From: Caballeronia sp. SBC1
Lineage (GTDB): Bacteria; Pseudomonadota; Gammaproteobacteria; Burkholderiales; Burkholderiaceae
Direction of reading: 5' to 3'
NCBI RefSeq assembly: GCF_011493005.1
Contig: NZ_CP049156.1
Location: 682,001-746,000 of the forward strand
Length of the DNA: 64,000 nucleotides
Below are positions 55,444 through 64,000 of this stretch, piece by piece. The translations under genes and the position numbers were made by a program. Every line of letters begins with the position of its first letter. The stretch's first letter is position 1. The notes under the pieces were generated by a model. It did not search any database. It was given only the letters and a program-made list of their open reading frames with translations, and had not been told where the DNA came from.

Positions 55444-56367
55444 TTACTTAACCTGCGCAAGCCAATCGGCGTACTTTTCGTTCTTGCCGCTCACGATATC
55501 GAAGAAAGCGCTTTGCAGTTTTTCGGTAATCGGACCACGCTTGCCTTCGCCGATGGTGCGATTGTCCAACTCGCGGATCGGCGTGACTTCAGCGGCCGTA
55601 CCGGTGAAAAACGCTTCGTCGCAGGTGTAGACCTCGTCGCGGGTGATGCGCTTTTCGATCACCGGAATGCCGAAGTCGCGTGCGAGCGTGATGACCGTGT
55701 CGCGCGTGATGCCGTCCAGGCACGAAGCCAGGTCCGGCGTGTACAGCTTGCCGTTGTTCACCAGGAAGAAGTTCTCGCCGGAGCCTTCGGATACATAGCC
55801 GTCAACGTCGAGCAGCAGCGCTTCGTCGTAACCGTCGGTGATGGCTTCCTGGTTCGCGAGAATCGAATTCACGTACCAGCCCGACGCCTTCGCGCGAACC
55901 ATGGCGACGTTCACATGATGGCGTGTGAACGACGACGTCTTCACGCGGATGCCCTTCGCAATGCCGTCGTCGCCCAGATAGGCGCCCCACGGCCACGCGG
56001 CGATCGCGACGTGAATGGTGTTGCCTTTCGCCGATACCCCCAGTTTCTCCGATCCCACCCAGATGATCGGCCGGATGTAGCAGGATTCCAGCTTGTTCAC
56101 GCTGACCACTTCGAGTTGCGCGGCTTCGAGCGTTGCGTGGTCGAACGGCACTTCCATCTGGAAGATCTTGGCGGAGTTGAGCAGGCGTTTGGTGTGGTCT
56201 TTCAGGCGGAAGATCGACGTGCCGTTGCCGGTCTTGTAGGCGCGCACGCCTTCAAAAACGCCCATGCCGTAATGCAGCGTATGGGTGAGCACGTGGATGT
56301 TGGCGTCGCGCCAGTCGATCAGCTTGCCATCCATCCAGATCTTGCCGTCGCGGTCGGCCATTGACAT
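55444..56367 (-). CDS. ilvE: Branched-chain amino-acid aminotransferase
   Basis: IlvE is a PLP-dependent fold-IV enzyme that makes valine, leucine and isoleucine from their keto acids. From the ATG at 56367 (ribosome-binding site aggag) it has 307 residues, with THTLHYGMGVFEGVRAY, Lys160 as probable PLP anchor in VRAKASGWYVNS, and SEGSGENFF. It precedes the zinc-finger gene on the same strand. The longer frame to 56559 reads through the leader. Confidence 0.95.
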   Translation of the reverse strand: MSMADRDGKIWMDGKLIDWRDANIHVLTHTLHYGMGVFEGVRAYKTGNGTSIFRLKDHTKRLLNSAKIFQMEVPFDHATLEAAQLEVVSVNKLESCYIRPIIWVGSEKLGVSAKGNTIHVAIAAWPWGAYLGDDGIAKGIRVKTSSFTRHHVNVAMVRAKASGWYVNSILANQEAITDGYDEALLLDVDGYVSEGSGENFFLVNNGKLYTPDLASCLDGITRDTVITLARDFGIPVIEKRITRDEVYTCDEAFFTGTAAEVTPIRELDNRTIGEGKRGPITEKLQSAFFDIVSGKNEKYADWLAQVK

Positions 56368-56959
56368 ACGATTTCTCCTGGCGAGTTGTGTGCAGATAAT
56401 GAGTGGGCCGCCGGGTTGTGCCAGCTTGTTGCCCGTGTGTCTTTCGTCCGCTTGTTTCGCCCGCTTATTTCGCCGGCTTAACCAGCATGACGATGACGAC
56501 GGGCCAGATGCGCCTAGTTCCGAGCCGTGGCGCCTGTCCGGAGACAGCGCGCGGGGCATGGAATTTCAGCGCGGAACCGGCAAACGACGGGGCGGCCAAA
56601 GACCGTCATTTTAGCGTCTTTTCGATTGAAAAATGGGCGCTGTCGGCCATTTGGCGCCTTTCAGGACGCTATAATTCGGCTTTCGCCGTCGCGCGATGGT
56701 CTCAGAGTGCGGTCAAAGTTGCGGTCCGAAAGCAAACCGTGAGGGACTTCCGAAAGGCCGTCGTCCAGATGGGTCGGGCCGTAAGGCGTGATTCAAGGCT
56801 CGGCGAGGCGGTTTCGGGTCGTTTGGTCAGGGATTCAGGCTCAATCCGCGCCGGGCCCGCGTCAATTGCCCGGCCGCTGGCCGTTCTTCGCCGGATCAGT
56901 CGAATCACTCAGACTCGCCGCTCAACCGCTCAAGCACACCGCGACTCGCACCAATCTCC
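56368..56959. other. Divergent control region between ilvE and azlC
   Basis: This 592-bp stretch separates ilvE from the azlCD pair. Plus-strand open frames overlap the azlC start and are rejected. Both flanking units concern branched-chain amino acids, so shared control is possible. I see no defined attenuator or operator. Confidence 0.5.
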
Positions 56960-57820
56960 ATGTTCGACCGGCTGTCAGACCTCAACCGACGCGCATTCCT
57001 CGATGGCGTCAAAACCCTTTCTCCGGCGGTTCCGGCCACGTTCTCGTGGGGTCTCGTCACTGGTATCGCGATGGCCAAGTCCGTGCTGACCGTGCCGCAG
57101 GCGCTCGGCATGTCGCTCGCGGTCTACGCGGGATCGTCGCAACTGGCTGTGTTGCCGTTGTTCGCAGCCAAGCTGCCGCTCTGGACCATCCTGCTGACTG
57201 CCGCCATGGTCAACTTGCGGTTCGTCATTTTCAGCGCTGGGCTCGCTCCGCATTTCGCCTATCTGCCGCTGCGCCGCAGGTTGGTGCTCGGCTATTTCAA
57301 TGGCGACATCATCTACCTGATGTTCCAGAAGCGGAATTTCCCGACCGGCTATCAGCCCGGGAAGGAGGCGTTTTTCTGGGGCATGGCGGCGACGAGCTGG
57401 TCCTCGTGGCAGGTGTCGTCCATAGCTGGCATCCTGCTCGCGAGCATTTTCCCCGATAGCTGGGGCCTCGAGCTCGCCGGTACGCTTGCGCTGATTCCGC
57501 TGATTGTCTCGGCCATCGCGACGCGCTCCACCTTGGCGGCGGTCGGCGTGGCGAGCGTGATCGCGTTGATTGCGCTGGACCTGCCGTATCGGCTGTCATT
57601 GCCGCTAGCTGTGGCGGCGGCCCTGCTCGCCGGAACGTTTGTCGATGTCATGGCGGAGAAGCTGGGGACAGGACGCAAAACCAGCGGCGCGCCAGGGCGT
57701 GTGGAAAACACCGCTCCCCGTCTTCCGGATGCCGAGCCGCTGAACCCTTCATTCGATATCCAGCCATCCGATCTCGACAAATCGCCGGTCAGCCCCAAGG
57801 GCACCCGGAGCGCCCGATGA
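56960..57820 (+). CDS. azlC: AzlC-family branched-chain amino-acid exporter, large subunit
   Basis: The 286-residue membrane protein has the AzlC pattern (GVKTLSPAVPATFSWGLVTGIAM, then GSSQLAVLPLFAAKLPLW, LTAAMVNLRFVIFSAGL). About 50 extra polar residues follow the last hydrophobic segment. It overlaps azlD by 4 bp (ATGA), and the two should form an exporter for branched-chain amino acids. Divergence from ilvE fits this. Confidence 0.9.
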   Translation: MFDRLSDLNRRAFLDGVKTLSPAVPATFSWGLVTGIAMAKSVLTVPQALGMSLAVYAGSSQLAVLPLFAAKLPLWTILLTAAMVNLRFVIFSAGLAPHFAYLPLRRRLVLGYFNGDIIYLMFQKRNFPTGYQPGKEAFFWGMAATSWSSWQVSSIAGILLASIFPDSWGLELAGTLALIPLIVSAIATRSTLAAVGVASVIALIALDLPYRLSLPLAVAAALLAGTFVDVMAEKLGTGRKTSGAPGRVENTAPRLPDAEPLNPSFDIQPSDLDKSPVSPKGTRSAR

Positions 57821-58140
57821 GCGCCGCGCAAGTCTGGCTGGCCATAGCGGGCATGGGGCTGATCACGGGCATCACGCGCGCGCTGTTCCTGATGGGCGGC
57901 GAGCGCATGATCCTGCCCGAGCGCGTGCAGCGCGCGCTGCGCTACGCGCCGGCCGCGGCGCTGGTTGCGGTTGTCGTGCCTGACCTTCTGGCTACGCCGA
58001 CTGGCCTTTCTGTCGCCTTCTCGAATCACGCGCTTTACGCTTCCCTGTGCGGTCTCGCCTGGTTTCTCTGGCGCCGCGGCATGCTGGGGACAATCGTCGT
58101 CGGCATGATTGTCTTCACGGTGCTCAGGCTGTTCGCCTGA
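57817..58140 (+). CDS. azlD: AzlD-family exporter, small subunit
   Basis: The 107-residue protein has four hydrophobic segments and the AzlD motif GMGLITGITRALFLMGGERMILPERVQRALRYAPAAAL. It overlaps azlC by 4 bp, which suggests translational coupling. It is the small partner of the AzlCD exporter. Confidence 0.9.
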   Translation: MSAAQVWLAIAGMGLITGITRALFLMGGERMILPERVQRALRYAPAAALVAVVVPDLLATPTGLSVAFSNHALYASLCGLAWFLWRRGMLGTIVVGMIVFTVLRLFA

Positions 58141-58604
58141 CGCTGTTTTTGCTGCAGCGCGTCATGCAGTGGGTCACGTGAGCCATCGGAAACTCGCCAA
58201 TCCCGAATCCTGGGGATTTGCGTTTCCTGCGTCGGACGGGCATGGGTATCGGTTAAAATGGCGCTCTCGCTGTCGTATCGAATGAGGTCGAAACGTGTAT
58301 CCGGCAGTCACCGCACACCAGCTTCACTCGCTCCATTCTCCGCTGCAACGCCTCGTCGCCTGGCCCTCCAGGTCGTTGGCGAAAGGCGCGGCACGTCTTG
58401 TTTCGTTGTCCCTCGCTTGTTCGAATCGTCTGCTTGGCGCTGGCCGCCTTGCAATGTTGCGCGCACGCCGGCTTACCACCGGAATGGTTTTGAGCACTTC
58501 AATTTTCCCGTAGCGACCTTTGTGAGCCCGCTGGCATTAATCCACGGCGCGCAGATTCAACTCGCCCGAACCGCTTTCCAATTACCGCTCACACGCTGAC
58601 TCCC
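58141..58604. other. Gap before pgk
   Basis: This 464-bp stretch holds no convincing gene. A -10-like taaaat at about 58255-58260 on the plus strand could serve pgk, leaving a long leader of about 340 nt. Short open frames inside (58258-58599) are Arg/Ser-rich and rejected. Confidence 0.5.
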
Positions 58605-59795
58605 ATGACGAAAGTACTGCGTTTCACCGATCTGATCGCCGAAGGCAAAGTGTCCGGCAAACGTGTTTTCATCCGCGCCGACCTCAACGTCCCACAAGAC
58701 GACCAAGGCAATATCACCGAAGACACGCGCGTGCGCGCCTCGGTGCCGGCCATTCAACAAGCGCTGGCAGCGGGCGCCGCCGTGATGGTCACGTCCCATC
58801 TCGGCCGCCCGACGGAAGGCCAGTTCAAGCCTGAAGATTCGCTTGCGCCGGTGGCCAAGCGCTTGGGCGAATTGCTCGGTCGCGATGTGCCGCTGATCGC
58901 CGATTGGGTTGACGGTGTGCAGGTGCAGCCGGGCCAGGTCGTGCTGCTCGAAAACTGCCGCTGCAACAAGGGTGAGAAGAAGAACGACGACGCGCTGTCA
59001 CAGAAGCTCGCCAAACTCTGCGATATCTATGTGAACGACGCGTTCGGCACCGCGCATCGTGCGGAAGCGACTACGCATGGCATTGCGAAATACGCGCCCG
59101 TGGCGTGCGCCGGCCCGCTGCTTGCCGCTGAACTCGATGCATTGGGCAAGGCGCTTGGCGAGCCGAAGCGCCCGCTGGTCGCCATTGTGGCGGGATCGAA
59201 GGTATCGACGAAACTCACTATCCTGAAGTCGCTGGCGGAGAAAGTGGACCAGTTGATCGTGGGCGGCGGGATTGCCAATACATTCATGCTCGCGTCGGGG
59301 TTGAAGATCGGCAAGTCGCTGGCGGAGAAGGATCTCATCGATGAAGCCAAGACCATCATCAGCGAAGCGCGGGCGCGTGGGGCGTCGGTGCCCATTCCGA
59401 GCGACGTTGTGACTGCGAAGGAATTTGCCGCGACCGCCAAGGCGGAAACGAAAGCCGTGGACCAGGTGCAGGACGACGACCTGATCCTCGATATCGGCCC
59501 GGACACCGCGAAGGCGCTTGCTGCGCAGTTGGAAAAGGCGGGCACGATTGTGTGGAACGGGCCGGTTGGCGTGTTCGAATTCGACCAGTTCGGTAACGGC
59601 ACGAAGACGTTGGCGGACGCGATTGCGAACTCATCGGCGTTTTCGATTGCAGGGGGCGGCGACACGCTCGCGGCCATCCAAAAGTACGGCATCCACGACA
59701 AGATCAGCTACATATCGACAGGCGGCGGGGCGTTCCTGGAGTTTTTGGAAGGCAAGACGTTGCCGGCGGTGGAAGTGCTCGAATCGCGGGCCTGA
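58605..59795 (+). CDS. pgk: Phosphoglycerate kinase
   Basis: Pgk transfers phosphate between 1,3-bisphosphoglycerate and ADP in glycolysis. The 396-residue protein has the substrate-binding RADLNVPQD near the start, [22 protein letters not shown] and the C-terminal nucleotide loop GGGDTLAA. It is complete and typical. The pyk reading frame (extended form) starts 4 bp after its stop, so the two are probably co-transcribed. Confidence 0.97.
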   Translation: MTKVLRFTDLIAEGKVSGKRVFIRADLNVPQDDQGNITEDTRVRASVPAIQQALAAGAAVMVTSHLGRPTEGQFKPEDSLAPVAKRLGELLGRDVPLIADWVDGVQVQPGQVVLLENCRCNKGEKKNDDALSQKLAKLCDIYVNDAFGTAHRAEATTHGIAKYAPVACAGPLLAAELDALGKALGEPKRPLVAIVAGSKVSTKLTILKSLAEKVDQLIVGGGIANTFMLASGLKIGKSLAEKDLIDEAKTIISEARARGASVPIPSDVVTAKEFAATAKAETKAVDQVQDDDLILDIGPDTAKALAAQLEKAGTIVWNGPVGVFEFDQFGNGTKTLADAIANSSAFSIAGGGDTLAAIQKYGIHDKISYISTGGGAFLEFLEGKTLPAVEVLESRA

Positions 59796-60267
59796 GCCCA
59801 TGAAACGAGCCACGTCGAAGAGCGATCGTCCTGTATCCATACTTGCCGCCGACATTAAAGAGTGGGCGGCCGAGGTTAAATCCGAGGTGCGTGCCGCGGC
59901 TGGTTCCGGTGACGCTGACCTTCATTCGGAGCCTTCCGCCACCGATGCTGTTGCGCAAGTGTCGGCACAGGTTGGGGCTGGCGCGATGGCGGGCGCGAAG
60001 TCCAACCCGGCACGCGCCGCGAGCAAGCCCCGGCGTGGCGCGACGGCGTCTACGCGGCGTGGCGCCAGTCTCAAGCAGGAAACGGTGGTCATGATTGGTG
60101 GCGCGAGTGCGTCGCTGATTCCGGTCGCCGGACAGATATCGAATAGTCATCACAAAGCGACGCCGGCCCAAGCTGGCGCGCGTTCGCAGGCGGAGACATC
60201 TTCATCCCCGTCGGCACACCGTACTCGCAGCGCTGTCCCAGGCGATACCACCCAGACGAGGAGTTCC
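59796..60267 (+). other. Open stretch between pgk and the pyk core; possible N-terminal extension of Pyk
   Basis: These 472 bp read without a stop in the pyk frame from an ATG at 59800. They would add 156 residues rich in Ala, Ser, Gln and Thr with charged patches (KEWAAEVKSEVRAAAG) ahead of the normal pyruvate kinase start. I see no ribosome-binding site of good form for 59800, whereas 60268 has gaggag. It could be untranslated spacer or a true extension. Confidence 0.45.
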
Positions 60268-61704
60268 ATGCATCGCGCTACAAAGATTGTCGCCACTATC
60301 GGCCCCGCTTCCAGCACCCCTGAGATCCTGCTGCAAATGATGCAGGCGGGTCTCGACGTGGTCCGCTTCAACTTCTCGCACGGCACTGCCGACGACCATC
60401 GTCAGCGCGCGCAATACGTTCGCGACGCCGCCAAGCAATGCGGCCGTGAAGTTGCGTTGATGGCCGATCTGCAAGGCCCGAAGATTCGCGTGGGCAAGTT
60501 CGAAACCGGCAAGGTCATGTTGATCGCGGGTAATTCGTTCATCCTCGACGCGCGTTGTGAGTTGGGCAATGACGAACGAGTTGGCCTGGATTACCCGGAT
60601 CTGCCGCGCGACTTGCGCGCGAACGATGTGCTGTTGCTGAACGACGGGTTGATCGTGCTCGATGTTGTCCGCGTGATTGGCGAAGAGATTCATACCACGG
60701 TGAAAGTGGGCGGTGAACTTTCGAACAACAAGGGCATTAACCGTCAGGGCGGCGGCCTGACGGCGCCGGCGTTGACCGAGAAGGACATGGAGGACATCAA
60801 GACCGCGATGTCGATTGGTGCGGACTTTGTGGCGGTATCGTTTCCGAAGAACGCGACGGACATGGAGATGGCGCGGCAACTGGCGAACATCGCGGGCGCG
60901 CCGTATGGCATCAAGCCGAAGATGATTGCGAAGATCGAGCGTGCGGAAGCCATTCCGGCGTTGCAGGGCATTCTTGATGCTTCGGACGGCATCATGGTTG
61001 CGCGCGGTGACCTGGCGGTGGAAGTGGGTAATGCGGCGGTGCCGGCGTTGCAAAAACGCATGATCCGCATGGCACGTGAGTCGAACAAGTTCGTGATTAC
61101 GGCGACCCAGATGATGGAGTCGATGATCCATGCGCCTGTGCCCACACGTGCTGAAGTGTCGGATGTCGCGAATGCGGTGCTGGACGGTACCGATGCGGTG
61201 ATGTTGTCGGCGGAGACGGCGGCGGGTAAGTATCCGGTGACGACTATCGAGACAATGGCGGCCATTTGCCTGGAGGCTGAGAAGTCTGAGCAGAGCGAGC
61301 TTGACAAGGATTTCCTTGATCGCACGTTCACGCGGATTGATCAATCCATTGCGATGGGTGCGTTGTTCACGGCTTACCACTTGGGTGCGAAGGCGATTGT
61401 GGCTTTGACCGAGTCGGGGGCGACGGCGTTGTGGATGTCGCGGCATTGGTCGCATGTGCCTATTTTTGCGCTGACGCCGCGGGTGGGGAGTGAGCGGACG
61501 ATGGCGCTTTATCGGAATGTGACTTCGTTGCACCTGGATACGAATTCGGACCGGGATATCGCGCTTCAGCAGGCGTTGGAAGTGGTGGTATCGAAGGGGT
61601 ATGCCGCTCGCGGCGATATGGTCGTGTTGACTGTTGGCGAGCCGATGGGGCAGGCCGGCGGGACTAACGCGATGAAGATTGTGCGGGTAGGAGATCCGTT
61701 TTAA
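60268..61704 (+). CDS. pyk: Pyruvate kinase
   Basis: Pyk makes pyruvate and ATP from phosphoenolpyruvate and ADP. From the ATG at 60268 (good ribosome-binding site) it has 479 residues, with TKIVATIGPASS at the start, FNFSHGT, MADLQGPKIRVG, KIERAEAI, MVARGDLAVE and the signature TATQMMESMI. The size is that of a normal bacterial enzyme. The reading frame is open 156 codons further upstream. It follows pgk. In many relatives a fructose-bisphosphate aldolase gene would come next; none is seen. Confidence 0.96.
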   Translation: MHRATKIVATIGPASSTPEILLQMMQAGLDVVRFNFSHGTADDHRQRAQYVRDAAKQCGREVALMADLQGPKIRVGKFETGKVMLIAGNSFILDARCELGNDERVGLDYPDLPRDLRANDVLLLNDGLIVLDVVRVIGEEIHTTVKVGGELSNNKGINRQGGGLTAPALTEKDMEDIKTAMSIGADFVAVSFPKNATDMEMARQLANIAGAPYGIKPKMIAKIERAEAIPALQGILDASDGIMVARGDLAVEVGNAAVPALQKRMIRMARESNKFVITATQMMESMIHAPVPTRAEVSDVANAVLDGTDAVMLSAETAAGKYPVTTIETMAAICLEAEKSEQSELDKDFLDRTFTRIDQSIAMGALFTAYHLGAKAIVALTESGATALWMSRHWSHVPIFALTPRVGSERTMALYRNVTSLHLDTNSDRDIALQQALEVVVSKGYAARGDMVVLTVGEPMGQAGGTNAMKIVRVGDPF

Positions 61705-62579
61705 GTTTTTCGTTCGCACTGTTTGGGTCGTTCGCACCGGTGGACGGGTTTGGGCGGGGTGAGTTTCGGGGGCGGGCGGTCGGTCGGGGGGAGGGCTGAG
61801 TTGCCAGGGTCCGGGGTTAGCGGTCGGGGTCAATGCCGGGTTGCTGCTCTCAGCCTTAGTGGTCCGCGTGAGTCGGATGTTTTCTTTATCACTATTAGCC
61901 ACTGTGCGTGGCGGCACGTCATTTCTTGGTCCTTAGCGACAAAGAAACGAAGCAAAGAAAACGCTTTCAGAACGAGGGCTCATAAGTGTCCACAGCGTGC
62001 AAGCGGGGCGCTTGTGGTTCCCGAAAAGCACGGTGCTCGCCAGAACGATGGATGTGTGAACCCCTCCTTCTCGCGAATCCTGACACGAACACGCTTCGCC
62101 CCCAACGCTCTCGGGCAAGCACGATCACCCACAGACCAGCACGGCCTCACGCGTGCTGGTCTGTTCATTTGATACTAAAGTTGTTGGCCCTGGTGATCTT
62201 GGTGATCTTGGTGATCTGTGTGCGTGACGGCCTGATTTCCATAAGTTGGGCAATCAGTTGAGTCATAAGTCCAGGCAGGCGTTTGAATGGCCCGCTGGAC
62301 GGCTTTTTTGAGATAACCTTCCTCGGTGAGGCTGCGGACGATGTCGCCCGCAGCCCCACCGTCGATGAACCAAAAACAAGTCGTCCGTCCGACGCGTTTA
62401 CAATGGCGTTGAGTCGCGTTTGTCGCCCGGTTTCGCGCCGGGCATCTTACGCCAATGAATACCAAGGCTGACCCCGGGCGCTCGACAGGGCCAGCCGACA
62501 CGAACCGCCGTTCCCGCAATTCCGGGGAACGGCGTGTTGGTTTTTTCTCTCAGCCTGATTTGCGGCACTTTTCCGGTAG
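61705..62579. other. 875-bp gap between pyk and purC with a hairpin and short repeats
   Basis: No convincing gene is present. A perfect 11-bp inverted repeat (cagaccagcac / gtgctggtctg) lies at 62132-62163 with a 10-nt loop. A 9-bp unit, tggtgatct, is repeated three times in tandem at about 62189-62216. A stretch at about 61925-61965 (gcgacaaagaaacgaagcaaagaaa) looks like dispersed intergenic sequence I associate with Burkholderia genomes, which would need a genome search. Open frames here on both strands have poor composition. Confidence 0.55.
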
Positions 62580-63488
62580 ATGACAATGTCCACCTCACAT
62601 TCCCCGCTGTACGAATCCACGCTGAAATCGTTGCCCCTGCTCGGGCGCGGCAAAGTCCGCGACAACTACGCAGTCGGCACCGACAAACTCCTGATCGTCA
62701 CGACCGACCGCCTCTCGGCGTTCGACGTGATCATGGGTGAGCCCATTCCGAACAAGGGTCGCGTCCTGAACCAGATGGCCGATTTCTGGTTCGCAAAGCT
62801 CTCGCACATCGTGCCAAACCACAATACGGGCATCGATCCGGCAACAGTCGTCGCCGCCGATGAAGCCGATCAGGTCAAAGGCCGCGCCGTCGTGGTAAAG
62901 CGCCTGGAGCCAATCCTGGTGGAAGCGGTCGTACGCGGTTATCTGGCCGGCAGCGGCTGGAAAGACTATCAGGCAACAGGTTCGGTCTGCGGCGTGGAAT
63001 TGCCGCCCGGCCTGAAAAACGCCGAAAAGCTGCCCGAGCCAATTTTCACGCCGGCAGCCAAGGCCGAAATGGGCCATCACGACGAAAACATCACCTACGA
63101 TGAAATGGAACGGCGGATCGGCACGGAACTCTCGGCGACCATCCGCGAGATTTCGATCAAGCTGTACAAGGAAGCAGCCGAGTACGCGGCGACGCGCGGC
63201 ATCATCATCGCGGATACGAAGTTTGAATTCGGGCTGGACACGCGCGGCGAGCTGTTCCTGATGGACGAAGTGCTGACGGCGGATTCGTCACGTTTCTGGC
63301 CGGCGGACGGGTATCAGGTCGGCACGAACCCGCCATCGTTCGACAAGCAATTCGTGCGCGACTGGCTCGAAACGCAATCGTGGGGCAAAACGCCTCCGGC
63401 GCCGAAGTTGCCCGAAGACGTGATCGCGAAAACAGCCGAGAAATACGAAGAAGCGCTGCAACGGTTGACCGGGCAGTCGCTGGCGTAA
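62580..63488 (+). CDS. purC: SAICAR synthetase
   Basis: PurC joins CAIR and aspartate in purine synthesis. The 302-residue protein has the family blocks [44 protein letters not shown] and DTKFEFGLD. It starts at ATG 62580 or 62586. purE follows after 227 bp on the same strand, so the two act in adjacent steps. Nothing is odd. Confidence 0.96.
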   Translation: MTMSTSHSPLYESTLKSLPLLGRGKVRDNYAVGTDKLLIVTTDRLSAFDVIMGEPIPNKGRVLNQMADFWFAKLSHIVPNHNTGIDPATVVAADEADQVKGRAVVVKRLEPILVEAVVRGYLAGSGWKDYQATGSVCGVELPPGLKNAEKLPEPIFTPAAKAEMGHHDENITYDEMERRIGTELSATIREISIKLYKEAAEYAATRGIIIADTKFEFGLDTRGELFLMDEVLTADSSRFWPADGYQVGTNPPSFDKQFVRDWLETQSWGKTPPAPKLPEDVIAKTAEKYEEALQRLTGQSLA

Positions 63489-63715
63489 AGCTTCAGGCGG
63501 CCGGGCCGGCGCACGATTGCGCTCGCTACGGCGGCCTGGTTTCGGTGGCGTGCCCGCGGCAAAGGCAACAAAGCCGCCGGCAATCAACGCATCCGTGCCT
63601 CAGGTCATGCAGCGCCCAGCCCAGAAAGCCGTTCCATAATGGCCGGAAAGCTATCAATCCGCATCACCCGAAAAAGGCCGCGAAGGCCTGTCCACCCCCA
63701 AAGGAATGCAGCACG

Positions 63716-64000
63716 ATGAGCGAAGTCCAGACCGCCGCCGCGGCCCACACGCATGACGCACCGTTGATCGGCGTGTTAATGGGTTCCAGTTCCGACTGGG
63801 ACGTGATGAAAAATGCGGTCGCGATCCTTCAGGAATTCGGTGTGCCTTACGAAGCCAAGGTCGTCTCGGCGCACCGCATGCCCGACGAAATGTTCGCCTA
63901 CGCCGAAAGCGCGCGTAAGCGGGGCCTCGCGGTGATCATCGCGGGGGCGGGCGGCGCGGCGCATCTGCCGGGCATGCTCGCCGCCAAAACCACCGTGCCG
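63716..64000 (+). CDS. purE: N5-carboxyaminoimidazole ribonucleotide mutase (partial)
   Basis: PurE rearranges N5-CAIR to CAIR. The first 95 codons are visible: after an Ala/His-rich start, [41 protein letters not shown] carries the substrate-binding serines and the catalytic-type His, and [17 protein letters not shown] follows. The C-terminus lies beyond the window. It is the next purine gene after purC. Confidence 0.96.
   Translation, partial: MSEVQTAAAAHTHDAPLIGVLMGSSSDWDVMKNAVAILQEFGVPYEAKVVSAHRMPDEMFAYAESARKRGLAVIIAGAGGAAHLPGMLAAKTTVP

Noticed and set aside
58258..58599. 113-codon plus-strand frame before pgk
   Set aside because: It is Arg/Ser/Ala-rich with no recognisable pattern and overlaps the likely pgk promoter and leader.
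60202..61917. 571-codon minus-strand frame across pyk
   Set aside because: It is antisense to pyruvate kinase and full of His and Arg with no domain pattern.
62175..62519. 114-codon minus-strand frame before purC
   Set aside because: Its C-terminal His/Asp/Gln repeat comes from the 9-bp tandem units, and no family pattern is visible.

Overview
The window looks like a chromosomal segment of a Burkholderiaceae bacterium, most likely the Caballeronia/Paraburkholderia/Burkholderia group. The basis is the high GC content, protein sequences that read like beta-proteobacterial orthologues, and familiar gene groupings: miaB-phoH-ybeY-corC-lnt, recA-recX-sucC-sucD-terC-pilin-pglL, and pgk-pyk-purC-purE. 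I ran no database search, so the genus is an inference. About 62 protein genes, one tRNA, one FMN riboswitch and one complete insertion sequence can be supported. The first gene (lnt) and the last (purE) run off the window.

Layout. 1-6.2 kb (minus strand): an RNA-modification/ribosome-maturation operon, miaB, phoH (ybeZ), ybeY, a ChaC-type glutathione-degrading enzyme, corC and lnt. 6.3-10.3 kb: a LysR regulator divergent from a VOC protein and an MFS exporter, a short imperfect repeat and a membrane protein. 10.4-16.2 kb: ribB with its FMN riboswitch, an XRE-cupin regulator, and a glycerol-3-phosphate module (glpD, a candidate operator, glpR) enclosing a small lipoprotein and a 69-residue protein. 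17-25.9 kb: a diiron ferritin-like protein, a PNPOx-like protein, an RhlE helicase, a hemolysin III protein, two membrane-linked c-type cytochromes, a HigBA-type toxin-antitoxin pair with a palindromic operator, and a CopD protein. 26.2-30.4 kb: D-galactonate dehydratase divergent from its probable FadR-type regulator, a DedA-rhodanese fusion and an alpha/beta hydrolase.

30.4-33 kb is the most clearly accessory stretch. It is AT-richer and abuts a tRNA-Met. A 1,442-bp IS630-family element carrying a transposase and an overlapping DUF6429 passenger has split a membrane-protein gene. Removing the element and one TA copy restores an open frame of 230 codons.

33-41.7 kb: an MHS-family transporter, a two-component system, recA with a LexA box, recX with a very long low-complexity extension containing four ERSSDR-type repeats, and a 14-bp tandem-repeat array. 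41.8-50 kb: sucCD, terC, a type IV pilin with an unusually long leader followed by a PglL-type O-oligosaccharyltransferase (a probable pilin glycosylation pair), and an OafA-type acyltransferase. 50-58 kb: moaC, a YheT-type hydrolase, waaF, a small zinc-finger protein, ilvE and azlCD. 58.6-64 kb: pgk, pyk with a possible 156-codon N-terminal extension, an 875-bp stretch without a gene where relatives often carry fructose-bisphosphate aldolase, then purC and purE.

Most of the window is ordinary core chromosome. I did not see a large undescribed system. The observations most worth a second look are the IS-disrupted gene, the RecX extension, the pilin/PglL pair and the repeat arrays.
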